Assembly: GCA_050486205.1 (NCBI GenBank)
Contig: JBJHCW010000004.1
Coordinates: 338,367 to 402,366 of the forward strand
Direction: 5' to 3'
Length of the DNA: 64,000 bases
Source: PWQG01 sp050486205
Lineage (GTDB): Bacteria; Pseudomonadota; Gammaproteobacteria; Pseudomonadales; Pseudohongiellaceae
Below, piece by piece: positions 34,288 through 43,737 of the stretch. The notes beneath the pieces were generated by a model that saw nothing but the letters and a program-made list of their open reading frames with translations, made no database searches and was not told the origin of the DNA. The first letter of the stretch is position 1; each line of letters begins with the position of its first letter. The translations under genes and the position numbers were made by a program.

Positions 34288-35967
34288 ATGTCCAGAAAGT
34301 TATCTGCACTGACTGCCGTCGGTCTCAGTGCCTGTTTGAGCGGCGCAGTGCTTGTTGGTGCCACCTTTGCCACCGACCAGGCTGCAGCCCAGCCAGTTAC
34401 CACAGACATGCTCGAAAACGCACAGGAACTGTCTGATCGCTGGGTCCACTATGGCAAGAACTATGGCGCCTGGCGCTATATGCCCGATGATCTGATCAAT
34501 CGCGACACCGTGAACCGACTGGCGCCCAAGTGGATCTACCAGACCGGGATATCGGGCGGTGCGCTGCAGGTCAGTGCCATGGTGCACGATGGGCGGATGT
34601 ATCTGACCACGGCCAACAGCCATCTGGTGGTGGTGGACCCCATGACGGGATCAGTGCTGTGGCGATACGACCACCAGTTCAGTGGCGTGGATCTTTGCTG
34701 TGGCCCTCATAATCGTGGTGTGGCGCTGTACGATGACATGGTGATCTGGGGAACGCTGGATGCGCGACTGATGGCCTTTGATGCCGAGACCGGTCTGCAG
34801 CTGTGGGATACCGAAGTGGCGGATCACCGCGCTTCCTTCTCGATCACCGCAGCGCCGCTGATTGTCAAGGACATGGTACTCATTGGTGTTGGCGGAGGTG
34901 AATTCGGCATTCGTGGATTTATTGATGCCTATAATGTCCACACCGGTGAGCACGTCTGGCGCTTCTACACCATTCCCGAGGAGGGCGAGCCAGGCAACGA
35001 GACCTGGGCCGGTGATTCCTGGAAGACCGGGGGCGCCCCGACCTGGGTGACCGGCACCTATGACCCGGAACTGGACATGATTTACTGGGGGACTGGCAAT
35101 CCCTGGCCGGACCTGAACAACCGAGTGCGTGAGGGCGACAACCTCTACGCCAATTCGGTGATCGCCCTGGACGCCGACACCGGGGAACTGATCTGGTATC
35201 TCCAGGAGTCACCGCGCGACGAATTCGATCACGATGCCACCAGTGAGCCCATGATCATTGATGATTATGTGGACGGTGAAATGCGCAGGATGATCATACA
35301 CGTAGGCCGCAACGGCCACGTCTATGCCATGGACCGCGTAACCGGTGAATTTCTCTGGGCCGAGGAGTACACAAAGGTCAACTGGGCCAATCGGGATGAG
35401 AACGGCATGCCGGTGTTGAAGCCCGAGCTCTATGACCCGGCCGACACCGTGGTCTTTCCGGGGTTGTTCGGTGGCAAGAACTGGCCACCAGCCGCCTACA
35501 GCCCGGACACCCATATGGTCTACATTCCGGAACACGAGCGAGGCACCCGTTTTGTGCGCGCCGAGCGACCAGGGCGACCTGGTACCATGGATCTGGGCGG
35601 CATTCCGATATTCGAGGAAGAAGCCAAAGGCCACGTGGTGGCTTTTGATATCCGTAACCGGGAGATCGCCTGGAAATTCGAAACCCCTGGTGGTGTGAAC
35701 TGGGCCGGCACACTGGCCACAGGTGGCGGCCTGGTATTCGCTGGCGCCCCCGATGGTTATCTGCGTGCATTCAATGACGAAACAGGCGAAGTGCTGTGGC
35801 AGTTCCAGACTGGTAGTGGTATCTATGCGCCACCCACAAGCTGGACCATAGACGGTCGGCAGTACATCGGTGTGGCAGCCGGCTGGCGACACCCTGCTGT
35901 GCGTGATGGCGTAGGTGCGGGGAATACACCTGGCTCCTATATTGTGTTCGAACTGGTCGGCGACTGA
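34288..35967 (+). CDS. PQQ-dependent alcohol dehydrogenase-type quinoprotein
   Basis: A 559-residue periplasmic quinoprotein with a signal peptide ending near residue 35 (ATDQAAAQ). The diagnostic adjacent cysteines C137-C138 (GVDLCCGPHNRGVALYDD) form the vicinal disulfide over PQQ in methanol/ethanol dehydrogenases. GAPTWVTGTYDPELDMIYWG, with TGNPWPDLN following, is the conserved active-site stretch, and FDHDATSEPMI supplies the late motif. It probably oxidises an alcohol and passes electrons to the diheme cytochrome encoded 12 bases downstream. No ribosome site is visible before the ATG. A glance at the calcium versus lanthanide residue position was not decisive. Confidence 0.93.
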   Translation: MSRKLSALTAVGLSACLSGAVLVGATFATDQAAAQPVTTDMLENAQELSDRWVHYGKNYGAWRYMPDDLINRDTVNRLAPKWIYQTGISGGALQVSAMVHDGRMYLTTANSHLVVVDPMTGSVLWRYDHQFSGVDLCCGPHNRGVALYDDMVIWGTLDARLMAFDAETGLQLWDTEVADHRASFSITAAPLIVKDMVLIGVGGGEFGIRGFIDAYNVHTGEHVWRFYTIPEEGEPGNETWAGDSWKTGGAPTWVTGTYDPELDMIYWGTGNPWPDLNNRVREGDNLYANSVIALDADTGELIWYLQESPRDEFDHDATSEPMIIDDYVDGEMRRMIIHVGRNGHVYAMDRVTGEFLWAEEYTKVNWANRDENGMPVLKPELYDPADTVVFPGLFGGKNWPPAAYSPDTHMVYIPEHERGTRFVRAERPGRPGTMDLGGIPIFEEEAKGHVVAFDIRNREIAWKFETPGGVNWAGTLATGGGLVFAGAPDGYLRAFNDETGEVLWQFQTGSGIYAPPTSWTIDGRQYIGVAAGWRHPAVRDGVGAGNTPGSYIVFELVGD

Positions 35968-35979
35968 CGGAGGCTGAAC

Positions 35980-36774
35980 ATGAAAAAGCTTTTTCCAGTA
36001 CGTCTGTCTCCGGTCCTGTCTCCTGCCATGGCACTGGCCGTGCTGCTGGCTGTGTTCAGCGCGCCGGTCAATGCAGGCCCTGCCGAAGGCGGCATCATCT
36101 ACAACGAGTATTGTGCTGTCTGCCACGGCCAGCTTGGCGAAGGACAGACCATGGGTAAATCCCTGGTTGATCAGCAGGCACGCAGTCTCAGCGACGAAGG
36201 GTTGCTGGCGGTGATTCGTGACGGTCGTCCCGGTACCGGCATGGTGGCCTACCGCAATTCGTTCAACGAAGAGGAGATTACCGACCTCGGGCATTATGTG
36301 CGGGTGCTCCAGGGCGGTGTGGGGCTTGACGATGATCGGGTGTTCGACGCTGAAGATGCTGATCCCATGGTCAGTCTCGGTCGTATGGTTTTTGAGGAGC
36401 GAGCCGGCTGTATCACCTGCCACAGTTACAACGATCGTGGCGGCCGGATCGGTCCGACGCTGGACGGTCTGCGTCAGCGGATGAACGCCGAAGCCATCCA
36501 GATGGCACTGGTGTTTCCCGATGACTACATCACAGAAGGTTACGAGGTGCGGGAACTTGAAACCCGTGATGGCCGACAGGTCCGGGGGTTATATCGCAAT
36601 GAGACCGAGGACACCCTGCAGATTCTCAGCGAAGACGGCCGACGCTGGACAACCTATTTCAAACGGGACCTGGTGTCGCTTGAATACGCCGATGGTTCTA
36701 TCATGCCGCGTGTGTACAGCTCACTCAGTTCAGCCGATCAGCAGGCGTTGATGATTTTCCTGCGGTCGCTGTAA
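35980..36774 (+). CDS. Diheme c-type cytochrome, partner of the quinoprotein
   Basis: A 264-residue exported protein with a signal peptide ending near residue 30 (FSAPVNAG). Two heme-binding sites are present: CAVCH near residue 46 and CITCH near residue 146. A methionine (GTGMVAYRN) can ligate the first. The last 90 residues (DDYITEGYEVRELETRDGRQ and on) form a beta-rich domain often found on cytochromes beside quinoproteins and on PVC heme proteins. Gene order predicts it is the electron acceptor of the upstream dehydrogenase, delivering electrons to the respiratory chain. GGAGG lies ten bases upstream of the ATG. Confidence 0.9.
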   Translation: MKKLFPVRLSPVLSPAMALAVLLAVFSAPVNAGPAEGGIIYNEYCAVCHGQLGEGQTMGKSLVDQQARSLSDEGLLAVIRDGRPGTGMVAYRNSFNEEEITDLGHYVRVLQGGVGLDDDRVFDAEDADPMVSLGRMVFEERAGCITCHSYNDRGGRIGPTLDGLRQRMNAEAIQMALVFPDDYITEGYEVRELETRDGRQVRGLYRNETEDTLQILSEDGRRWTTYFKRDLVSLEYADGSIMPRVYSSLSSADQQALMIFLRSL

Positions 36775-36804
36775 GGTACTTCTTGACAAGTAACGGGAGA
36801 TTGC

Positions 36805-37638
36805 ATGGAACAATTCCAGGACATTGAACTGAACGGGGATCTATTCCTCATGATTGCGATGACCTACGGGCCTCGCATCATCGCCGCCGTGCTCACGCTG
36901 GTTGTGGGCCTTTGGGTGGTCGGCGCAGTGGTCGGTCTGATCCGGCGGGCGTTGGACAAGAGCAAGGTTGACCCGTCCCTGCGCAGCTTCATCAAGAGTC
37001 TGGTCGGTATTCTGCTCAAGGTGCTGGTCTACATTACGGCGCTGGGTGTGCTGGGTGTGGAGATGACATCCTTCATTGCCATACTTGGTGCGGCTGGTCT
37101 TGCCGTCGGCCTGGCCCTGTCGGGCACATTGCAGAACTTCGCCGGTGGTGTGCTGATTCTTTTCTTCAAGTACTTCAAGGTAGGCGATTTTGTTGAAGCC
37201 CAGGGGCATATGGGCACAGTCAAGGATATACAGATTTTTGTGACTGTGCTCACCACGCCTGATAACAAAACCATTATCATTCCGAATGGCCCCCTGGCCA
37301 CCGGGACTCTTACCAATTTTTCCGCGCAGCCAACCCGACGCGTCGACTGGACTTTTGGTATTGCCTATGGTGATGATCTGGACAAGGCCTACGAGGTGCT
37401 GCAGCGTCTGCTGTCTGAAGATGAGCGTGTACTGGGCGACCCGGCACCGTTTATGGCTGTAAAGGAGCTGGGCGACAGCTCGGTGGACATCACGGTCAGG
37501 GCCTGGGTGAATGTGGCCGATTTCTGGCCGGTATTCTGGTCGATGAACGAGCAGGTGTATCGCACCTTCGACAAGGAAGGACTCACTATTCCGTTCCCGC
37601 AGCGAGATGTGCACATTTACAGGGAATCTGATGAGTGA
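36805..37638 (+). CDS. Small-conductance mechanosensitive channel (MscS family)
   Basis: A 277-residue inner membrane channel, the size of E. coli MscS. Three membrane helices (about 14-40, 58-85, 88-115) are followed by the beta domain. The pore helix TM3 is rich in Gly and Ala: IAILGAAGLAVGLALSGTLQ, ending NFAGGVLILFF. The middle domain has KVGDFVEAQGHMGTVKDIQI and IIIPNGPLATGTLTNFSAQP. GGGAG lies upstream of the ATG. It protects against hypo-osmotic shock. It follows the cytochrome gene by 30 bases and may be co-transcribed. Confidence 0.94.
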   Translation: MEQFQDIELNGDLFLMIAMTYGPRIIAAVLTLVVGLWVVGAVVGLIRRALDKSKVDPSLRSFIKSLVGILLKVLVYITALGVLGVEMTSFIAILGAAGLAVGLALSGTLQNFAGGVLILFFKYFKVGDFVEAQGHMGTVKDIQIFVTVLTTPDNKTIIIPNGPLATGTLTNFSAQPTRRVDWTFGIAYGDDLDKAYEVLQRLLSEDERVLGDPAPFMAVKELGDSSVDITVRAWVNVADFWPVFWSMNEQVYRTFDKEGLTIPFPQRDVHIYRESDE

Positions 37639-37707
37639 TGACCGGCAGCTGGCACGGCCAGTCTGCCATCAAGTAAGGCTATTACAACCCTTGAAAGGAG
37701 TATGAGG

Positions 37708-38094
37708 ATGAAAGTGACAACGCTGATGAACCCGATGATCAGAATGTTCGTAGTGGCAGCGCTGCTGGTGTTTGGCTGGCAGAGTCAGGTTTCGGCCGAT
37801 ATGATCAGTACTGATCAGTTGCTTGCCGGGCAACAGGCTGACTCACAGCGCGCCGAGGTGCAGGCCTTTTTTGCCCGCGACGATGTTCGTGCCCAGCTGG
37901 AAGCCCGGGGTGTCGATGCGCTGGATGCCGAGCGCCGCGTCAGCAGCATGACGCCATCCGAGCTCTCCCTGTTGCATGCCAGCATTGACGAGCTGCCGGC
38001 CGGCGAGGGCATTCTGGAAACCGTGCTGTTCCTGCTTGTGATTTTCATGTTGCTGGATATCGCCGGTGTGACCAATATTTTCCCGGGTATCTAG
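37708..38094 (+). CDS. PA2779-family small envelope protein
   Basis: A 128-residue protein. The ATG at 37708 is preferred because GGAG lies seven bases upstream, whereas the ATG at 37702 is too close. A cleavable signal peptide ends near residue 28 (SQVSAD). The conserved stretch MISTDQLLAGQQADSQRAEV with FFARDDVRAQLEARGVD and MTPSELSLLHASIDELPAG matches the PA2779 family. A C-terminal membrane helix follows (LETVLFLLVIFMLLDIAGVT). PA2779 is often next to a C39-like peptidase (PA2778), but none is here. The stop overlaps an upstream in-frame extension of the next gene. Confidence 0.8.
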   Translation: MKVTTLMNPMIRMFVVAALLVFGWQSQVSADMISTDQLLAGQQADSQRAEVQAFFARDDVRAQLEARGVDALDAERRVSSMTPSELSLLHASIDELPAGEGILETVLFLLVIFMLLDIAGVTNIFPGI

Positions 38095-38138
38095 TGGCAC
38101 ATTTCCACGAAAGCTCGGCTCAACGTGGAGGATGGGCA

Positions 38139-39764
38139 ATGAATAAAGTCTCGCGACTCATGTCTGGCTTGTCTCTTGCGGCCTTGGCCGGCTCGTGGTT
38201 ATTGGTCGTTTCCGGAGTGGTGAACGCCCAGGGAGTGGCTGAAAATGCTGGTTTGCAGCAATCCCAGGTACACCCCCCGGTGCTGGAAACGCCGCAGGGT
38301 AAACTGATCGGCGAGCGTGTCGGGCGGGTCAGCAGCTTCAAGGGAATTCCCTTTGCTGCGCCGCCCACCGGTGAGCGTCGCTGGCGCGCGCCCGAGCCGG
38401 CAACGGGCTGGTCCGGCGAGCGTGACGCTCGCGCTTTTGGTCCCGACTGTATCCAGTCGCCGTACCCGGAAAATTCCTTTTTCTATCGCCCGGCCCGTCT
38501 GAGCAGCGAAGACTGCCTCTATCTCAATATCTGGACGGGTGTTGATACTGCGGACGCCGATGCCGAAAAAGCCCCGGTCATGGTCTGGATCCATGGCGGT
38601 GCGCTGACGCGCGGCTCCGGAGCCATCCCTGCATATGACGGCACGCGGCTTGCCGACAAGGGTGTGGTGCTGGTGACCATCAACTATCGCCTGGGCGTGC
38701 TCGGTTTCATGGCTCACCCTGAACTGGTGGCCGAGTCGGAAAATTTTTCAGCCGGCAATTACGGGCTGCTGGATCAGATCCAGGCGCTGCGCTGGGTTCA
38801 GGACAATATCGAGGCGTTTGGTGGCGACCCGGACAATGTGACCATTTTTGGTGAGTCTGCCGGTGCGTGGAGTGTGCACCTGCTCACCGCCAGTCCGCTG
38901 GCCGAAGGTCTGTTCCACAAGGCCATTGCACAAAGTGGTGCGCGCCTGGACGTGCGTGTGGCGCTGGATCACCAGACGTCAGCTGGTCCATCAGCGGCCT
39001 CGGCGGGTGAGTCACTGGCCGATACACTGGGCGCTGCATCCATTGCCCGCTTGCGGGCCATGCCTGCCGATGAGCTGCATCGGGCCGCCGAGCAGGCGCG
39101 CTTTCGTACCGACGGCATCGTTGACGGCTGGGTGATTCCAGAACAACCTTATGACAGCTTCGTTGCGGGTCGGCAGAACCGGGTGCCGGTGCTGCTGGGT
39201 TTCAACAGTGACGAGGGCACCACGCTGGGCGCAGCTGCAGCCACGCCGGCCAATGCAGATACCTACGTTGAGCGGATTCGCAGCAACTATGGCTCGCTGG
39301 CAGAGGACTTTCTCGAGGTGTATCCGCCGGATGATCCTCGTCAGTCAACCCTGGATGCGTTTCGTGACAGTACTTTTGGCTGGAATATGGTGACCTGGGC
39401 CAATTTGACCCGCTTTGTGGATCAACCGGCCTGGCTTTACTATTTCACCCACCATCCGCCTGGGCCGCTGTCAGATCAGCTGGGCGCCTACCATGCAGCC
39501 GAAATTGTCTATGTTTTTAATAATCCTCAGGAGATTGCGGCTGGCGCGCAGGAGGCTGATGTGCGACTGGCCGACATGATGTCGGACTATTGGGTCAGTT
39601 TTGCCCGTGACGGGGACCCCAACGTGGATGGTCTGCCGCAGTGGCGGGCCTATACCAATGCGGATCGGCACTACCTGCGTTTTGAGGACCAGCCGGTGCC
39701 GGACACCGAGTTGATGCCGGAGAATTGGGCGCTGTTTGATCGCATCATGGATCGTCAGCGCTGA
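38139..39764 (+). CDS. Exported type B carboxylesterase
   Basis: A 541-residue alpha/beta hydrolase. The ATG at 38139 follows GGAGG at nine bases and starts a signal peptide ending near residue 30 (GVVNAQG). Family signatures: FKGIPFAAPPTGERRWRAPE, EDCLYLNIWTG, the oxyanion HGGALTRGSGA, and the nucleophile elbow GESAGAWS (Ser near residue 240). A Glu in GFNSDEGTTLG and a His in GAYHAAEIVYVFNN complete the triad. It hydrolyses carboxylic esters in the periplasm or outside. Its 3' end overlaps the convergent LysR gene by ten bases. Confidence 0.93.
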   Translation: MNKVSRLMSGLSLAALAGSWLLVVSGVVNAQGVAENAGLQQSQVHPPVLETPQGKLIGERVGRVSSFKGIPFAAPPTGERRWRAPEPATGWSGERDARAFGPDCIQSPYPENSFFYRPARLSSEDCLYLNIWTGVDTADADAEKAPVMVWIHGGALTRGSGAIPAYDGTRLADKGVVLVTINYRLGVLGFMAHPELVAESENFSAGNYGLLDQIQALRWVQDNIEAFGGDPDNVTIFGESAGAWSVHLLTASPLAEGLFHKAIAQSGARLDVRVALDHQTSAGPSAASAGESLADTLGAASIARLRAMPADELHRAAEQARFRTDGIVDGWVIPEQPYDSFVAGRQNRVPVLLGFNSDEGTTLGAAAATPANADTYVERIRSNYGSLAEDFLEVYPPDDPRQSTLDAFRDSTFGWNMVTWANLTRFVDQPAWLYYFTHHPPGPLSDQLGAYHAAEIVYVFNNPQEIAAGAQEADVRLADMMSDYWVSFARDGDPNVDGLPQWRAYTNADRHYLRFEDQPVPDTELMPENWALFDRIMDRQR

Positions 39765-40663
39765 TCCGCTGCGAAGTGCGCCAGCAGCAGGCTGCCCAGT
39801 TTCCGGGTGGCCGGCCCGCTGGCCTCGGCCGAGGCCAGCATCAGATACAGCGGAATGATACGATTGGCGCCCATCGCCAGCGGCAATGCCATCAGATGGC
39901 CGCTGGCGATGTCCTTTGCCACCCAGTCGCGCGGCAGGAACGCAAAAGCCAATCCGGCGCGCACAATGTCCAGACTGGTACTGAAGTGACTCACAGTCCA
40001 GCGCTGTTCAGAGCCCAGCCAACCGGCATCCTGCTCGCGGCGGTAACCACTGTCGCGCAACACCACCTGTCGATGAGAGCGCAGTTCCCATTCGTTGATA
40101 CCACTGGTATTGGTTTCGGCCAGCGTGGCCAGTGGGTGTGAGGGGCTGGCAACGGGCAGCATTTCCACCGAGGTCATTGGTGTGCCCAGAAATCCCACCG
40201 GTACCTTGCTGCCAATCACTGCATCGGCGCGTTTTTCCAGCAATGCCTCCTCAGTGCCGGACAGGGAGGTTTCCAGCAGTCGCAGCCGGGTAATAGGAAA
40301 TTGTGCTGAAAATTCATTCAGAGCCTTTGTCAGTGTTGCCGGTGGCAGCAGGCAATCCACCGCCAGGGTCACCTCCGGTTCCGTGCCCTGAGCCAGCAGG
40401 CCCGCGGTTTCCTCGGTTTCTTCAGCCTGGCGAAGCAGCTGTACCGCCCGACGGTAAAGCACCTTGCCCTCGGGTGTCAGCTCGGCCTTGCGGCCCTGGA
40501 TCTCCAGTACAGGTGTTGGCAGTTGTTCATTGAGTCGGGCGACGGCATAACTGATACTGGACTGGCTTTTGTTGAGTGTCTCGGCGGCGCGGGCAAAGGA
40601 GCCTTCTTCTACCACAGCTTTCAGTGCTGCCCACTGCTCCAGTGTGATACGTGGTAATCGCAT
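39755..40663 (-). CDS. LysR-type transcriptional regulator
   Basis: A 302-residue regulator. The winged helix-turn-helix is at residues 5-64 (ITLEQWAALKAVVEEGSFAR, then AETLNKSQSSISYAVARLNE). The effector-binding domain follows (VTLAVDCLLPPATLTKALNE through the C-terminus). It faces away from the pirin gene, the standard LysR arrangement, so pirin is the most likely target. It converges on the carboxylesterase with a 10-base overlap. Confidence 0.93.
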   Translation of the reverse strand: MRLPRITLEQWAALKAVVEEGSFARAAETLNKSQSSISYAVARLNEQLPTPVLEIQGRKAELTPEGKVLYRRAVQLLRQAEETEETAGLLAQGTEPEVTLAVDCLLPPATLTKALNEFSAQFPITRLRLLETSLSGTEEALLEKRADAVIGSKVPVGFLGTPMTSVEMLPVASPSHPLATLAETNTSGINEWELRSHRQVVLRDSGYRREQDAGWLGSEQRWTVSHFSTSLDIVRAGLAFAFLPRDWVAKDIASGHLMALPLAMGANRIIPLYLMLASAEASGPATRKLGSLLLAHFAADQR

Positions 40664-40774
40664 GAAAGGCCCCTGTCAGATCAACTATCTGGTTTGCTTG
40701 GCATTAAAAAGCGCAACAATTCATTGGATAATACGGTGTATTGTGTACCCCATCAATGATTCAAGGAGCTTGTC
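40664..40774. promoter_or_regulatory. Divergent lysR-pirin control region
   Basis: The 111 bases between the two divergent starts hold the dyad AATAC-GGT-GTATT (40730-40742) inside ACAATTCATTGGATAATAC. This is AT-rich compared with its surroundings and suits a LysR regulator site overlapping both promoters. AAGGAG lies just before the pirin ATG. Confidence 0.35.
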
Positions 40775-41629
40775 ATGGCTTATCGTGAAGTGGAAGAAGT
40801 CCTTGTGGGTCGCCCGGCCTCCGATGGTGCGGGTGTCAAACTCACGAGAGTGTTCGGTGGCGGCGGCAATGCCGCCCGGTTCGAACCCTGGTTGATGATG
40901 GATGAGTTCGGTTCCTATGACGCGGCTGACTATATAGCCGGTTTCCCATCTCATCCGCACCGTGGGTTTGAGACCATCACCTATATGCTGGAAGGGCATA
41001 TGGAGCATCAGGACCATATGGGTAATGTAGGCGATCTGCAAAGTGGTGATGTGCAGTGGATGACTGCCGGGGCGGGTATCATTCACTCAGAGATGCCCAA
41101 GCAGGAAAAGGGACGCATGCGGGGGTTCCAGGTCTGGCTGAATCTGCCGGCGCGGGACAAGATGCAACCACCGTCCTATCGGGATCTCAAGGCTGATGAT
41201 ATTCCGGTCTACCAGTTGCCTGGCGCTACTGTGCACGCCATTGCAGGCCGTCTGCGCAGTGCCGACACGGATCTGGCCGGCGCGGTTACCCGTGACTCGG
41301 GCACGGATGCTGCATACCTGGATGTCCACCTGGACGATGAAGCCAGTATCCGGATTGATGTACCAGACGATTACACAGCGCTGGTCTACGTCTATGAAGG
41401 CAGCGCAGCGCTGGGATCAAAACAGACCCGGCTTGACAAGGGGCGCCTTGGACGGCTTTCGGCCGGAGACGTGGTGTCGGTGACAGCCCGTGGGGCGACA
41501 CGGTTTGTGTTGCTCAGTGCCAGACCATTAAAGGAGCCGATTGTGCAATACGGCCCCTTTGTGATGAATTCGGTGGAAGAGATCGAGCAGGCATTGCAGG
41601 ATTACCGTGACGGTGTGTTGGCACAATGA
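40775..41629 (+). CDS. Pirin family protein (bicupin)
   Basis: A 284-residue cupin protein. The N-terminal cupin carries the iron site of pirins: H60 and H62 in SHPHRGFETITYMLEGHMEH, and H104 and E106 in GAGIIHSEMP. The C-terminal pirin domain begins around residue 165 and lacks metal ligands, as usual. Bacterial pirins may act as quercetin dioxygenases or redox-sensitive regulators. It is cytoplasmic. AAGGAG lies eight bases before the ATG, and the divergent LysR gene is its likely regulator. Confidence 0.94.
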   Translation: MAYREVEEVLVGRPASDGAGVKLTRVFGGGGNAARFEPWLMMDEFGSYDAADYIAGFPSHPHRGFETITYMLEGHMEHQDHMGNVGDLQSGDVQWMTAGAGIIHSEMPKQEKGRMRGFQVWLNLPARDKMQPPSYRDLKADDIPVYQLPGATVHAIAGRLRSADTDLAGAVTRDSGTDAAYLDVHLDDEASIRIDVPDDYTALVYVYEGSAALGSKQTRLDKGRLGRLSAGDVVSVTARGATRFVLLSARPLKEPIVQYGPFVMNSVEEIEQALQDYRDGVLAQ

Positions 41630-41766
41630 TGACTGGTTGAAGTGCTGGTTGAAGCATTGCGAAAAATATTTTTATTGAATAAGCATATTGGTAAATATTC
41701 TTATTTGATATAAGAGGGCTGCGTTATACTGCTGATCTCCGCAAACTGACGTGGCAGGAAAGCTGT

Positions 41767-43548
41767 ATGGACTGGCAGGCGTGGCTGGCTCTGGGACTTA
41801 CCCTGGGATCGGTGGCAGTTCTCATCTTTACCCGCTTCAGCCCGCATGTTGTGCTCATGGGGGCGCTGACTGTGCTCAGCGCCAGTGGCGTGTTGACGCC
41901 AGCCGAGGCACTGGCAGGTTTTTCCAATTCCGGTCTGATCACGGTGGCTGCCATGTTTGTGGTGGCCGCCGGGTTGCACAGTTCCGGCGGTATCGACATG
42001 CTGGTCAACAAGTGGCTGGGGCGTCCGGCTACCTTGCGTTCGGCCATGACTCGCCTCTTTGTACCCGTCATGCCGCTCAGCGGCGTGCTCAACAATACGC
42101 CTGTTGTGGCCACGATGATTCCGGCCGTCAACGCCTGGTCCAGAAAGATCGGTGTGGCGCCTTCCAAGCTCATGATACCGCTTAGCTACGGCGCCATTCT
42201 CGGTGGCACTCTGACCCTGATCGGCACCAGCACCAATCTGGTTGTGGCTGGCCAGTACGAAGCACTCACCGGGGAGCAGCCTTTTGGTATTTTCTCCATC
42301 ACGGCGGTCAGCTTGCCGGTAGTGGCTGTGGGTGTGTTGTTCATGTTGCTGGTGCTGCCACGGCTGCTGCCCGATCGCAGTGAAAAGCGTCCGTTTGAAA
42401 ACATGCGCGAGTTCACCGTTGAAGTGGCTGTGGACGCCAACGGGCCCTTGGTGGGGCTGACAGTGGAGCAAGCCGGGTTGCGGGACCTGTCGCGACTTTA
42501 TCTTGTGGAGATCATTCGCGGGGACACGGTGGTTACCGCAACGCCGTCGGAAGAAATCCTGGTCGGCGGCGACAGACTGGTGTTTGCCGGGGAAACCGAG
42601 GCCATCTCGGACCTGTTGCGCATCAATGGCATCATCGCCTCGATCAAGCGCAAAGACGATGAGGACCCGATGAAGGACCGCGCCGAGCGGCGCCTGGTTC
42701 AAGTGGTGGTATCCCAGTCCTGTTCGGCGGTGGGGCAGACAGTGCGCACCTCGCGTTTTCGTGACCAGTACGGTGCCGTGGTACTGGCTTCGGCCCGCAA
42801 CGGGGAGCGCATTGAGGGCAATCTGGGCAATATCATCATCAAACCCGGTGACACCCTGCTGCTGGAGGCGCGCCCGGCCTTTGTCACGCGCCAGAAATAC
42901 AACAAGGATTTTCTGGTGGTCAACGATCTGGATACCGATGCGCCGCGTCACAACAAGGCGCTGCTGGCCTGGGTCATTCTGCTGACGGCGGTGGCGGCAG
43001 CGGGCATTGGTCTGACCAGCATGATGAATGCCGCACTGATTGCCGGTGGCCTGATGTTACTGACTGGCTGCCTGTCGGTGAGCCAGGCCGAAAAAAGCCT
43101 GGACCTTACCGTGATTCTGACCATAGCGGCTTCTTTTGCGCTGGGGGCTGCGCTGCAGAAAACCGGGGTCGCCGGTGTGCTGGCCGAAGGTGTTGTGACG
43201 CTCAGCGGGGGTCGACCCTGGTTGCTGCTGGTCCTGACCTACCTGATGGTGTCAACGCTGACCGAAACCGTCACCAACAATGCAGCTGCAGTGATCATGG
43301 TGCCAGTGGTGCTGGCCATTAGCACCGCCGCCGGGCTGGATCCGGTGCCGTTCATGTACGCCATCATGATTGCCGCCTCAGCCAGTTTTGCCACACCGCT
43401 TGGCTACCAGACCAATCTCATGGTGTACGGCCCCGGTGCCTACCGCTTCACGGATTTCATCAAGGCAGGCCTGCCCATGAACCTCGTGGTTGGTGTCACC
43501 ACCATTGTGGTTTTGCTGATTGGCTGGCCCCTGGAAATAGCGGAATAA
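41767..43548 (+). CDS. SLC13-family anion permease with RCK-C domains (second copy)
   Basis: A 593-residue inner membrane transporter with the same architecture as the one at 16388. The first membrane half ends near residue 205 (LNNTPVVATMIPAVNAW). Two TrkA-C domains follow at about 215-285 (REFTVEVAVDANGPLVGLTV) and 305-375 (LVQVVVSQSCSAVGQTVRTS to KPGDTLLLEAR). The second membrane half includes TETVTNNAAAVIMVPVVLAI and FATPLGYQTNLMVYGPGAYR. Its linker between RCK domains is short, unlike the first copy. The AT-rich 137 bases upstream probably hold its promoter. Substrate is likely sulfate or a dicarboxylate. Confidence 0.9.
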   Translation: MDWQAWLALGLTLGSVAVLIFTRFSPHVVLMGALTVLSASGVLTPAEALAGFSNSGLITVAAMFVVAAGLHSSGGIDMLVNKWLGRPATLRSAMTRLFVPVMPLSGVLNNTPVVATMIPAVNAWSRKIGVAPSKLMIPLSYGAILGGTLTLIGTSTNLVVAGQYEALTGEQPFGIFSITAVSLPVVAVGVLFMLLVLPRLLPDRSEKRPFENMREFTVEVAVDANGPLVGLTVEQAGLRDLSRLYLVEIIRGDTVVTATPSEEILVGGDRLVFAGETEAISDLLRINGIIASIKRKDDEDPMKDRAERRLVQVVVSQSCSAVGQTVRTSRFRDQYGAVVLASARNGERIEGNLGNIIIKPGDTLLLEARPAFVTRQKYNKDFLVVNDLDTDAPRHNKALLAWVILLTAVAAAGIGLTSMMNAALIAGGLMLLTGCLSVSQAEKSLDLTVILTIAASFALGAALQKTGVAGVLAEGVVTLSGGRPWLLLVLTYLMVSTLTETVTNNAAAVIMVPVVLAISTAAGLDPVPFMYAIMIAASASFATPLGYQTNLMVYGPGAYRFTDFIKAGLPMNLVVGVTTIVVLLIGWPLEIAE

Positions 43549-43595
43549 CGAGTGTTGCTTTCACAAAATTGCAACACATGGTGACAATTGTTTTC

Positions 43596-43624
43596 TTGAG
43601 TTCCATCGTCTGTTTCGGTAGTCT
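43596..43624 (+). promoter_or_regulatory. Candidate sigma-70 promoter for the TonB-dependent receptor
   Basis: TTGAGT (43596-43601) and TAGTCT (43619-43624) are separated by exactly 17 bases. They lie about 115 bases before the receptor ATG. A small stem, GTGTTGC-N12-GCAACAC (43552-43577), just after the preceding stop codon may end transcription of the permease gene. Confidence 0.35.
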
Positions 43625-43737
43625 CGCCCCGGAAAGGACCCTCTGAGCCCGGTTCCCGCAACCTTTCAGAGGCTCCCGAGAGTAGTAGGCGCATAGCAAT
43701 GTCGTGATGCACCTGTAGTTCACAATAGGGGAGTTCA

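Noticed and set aside
35209..36423. A 404-codon minus-strand frame over the quinoprotein and cytochrome genes
   Set aside because: Both sense genes have complete functional motifs; the antisense product has none.
41701..42951. A 416-codon minus-strand frame over the SLC13 gene
   Set aside because: Shadow of a clear transporter gene with His/Gln-rich translation and no start context.
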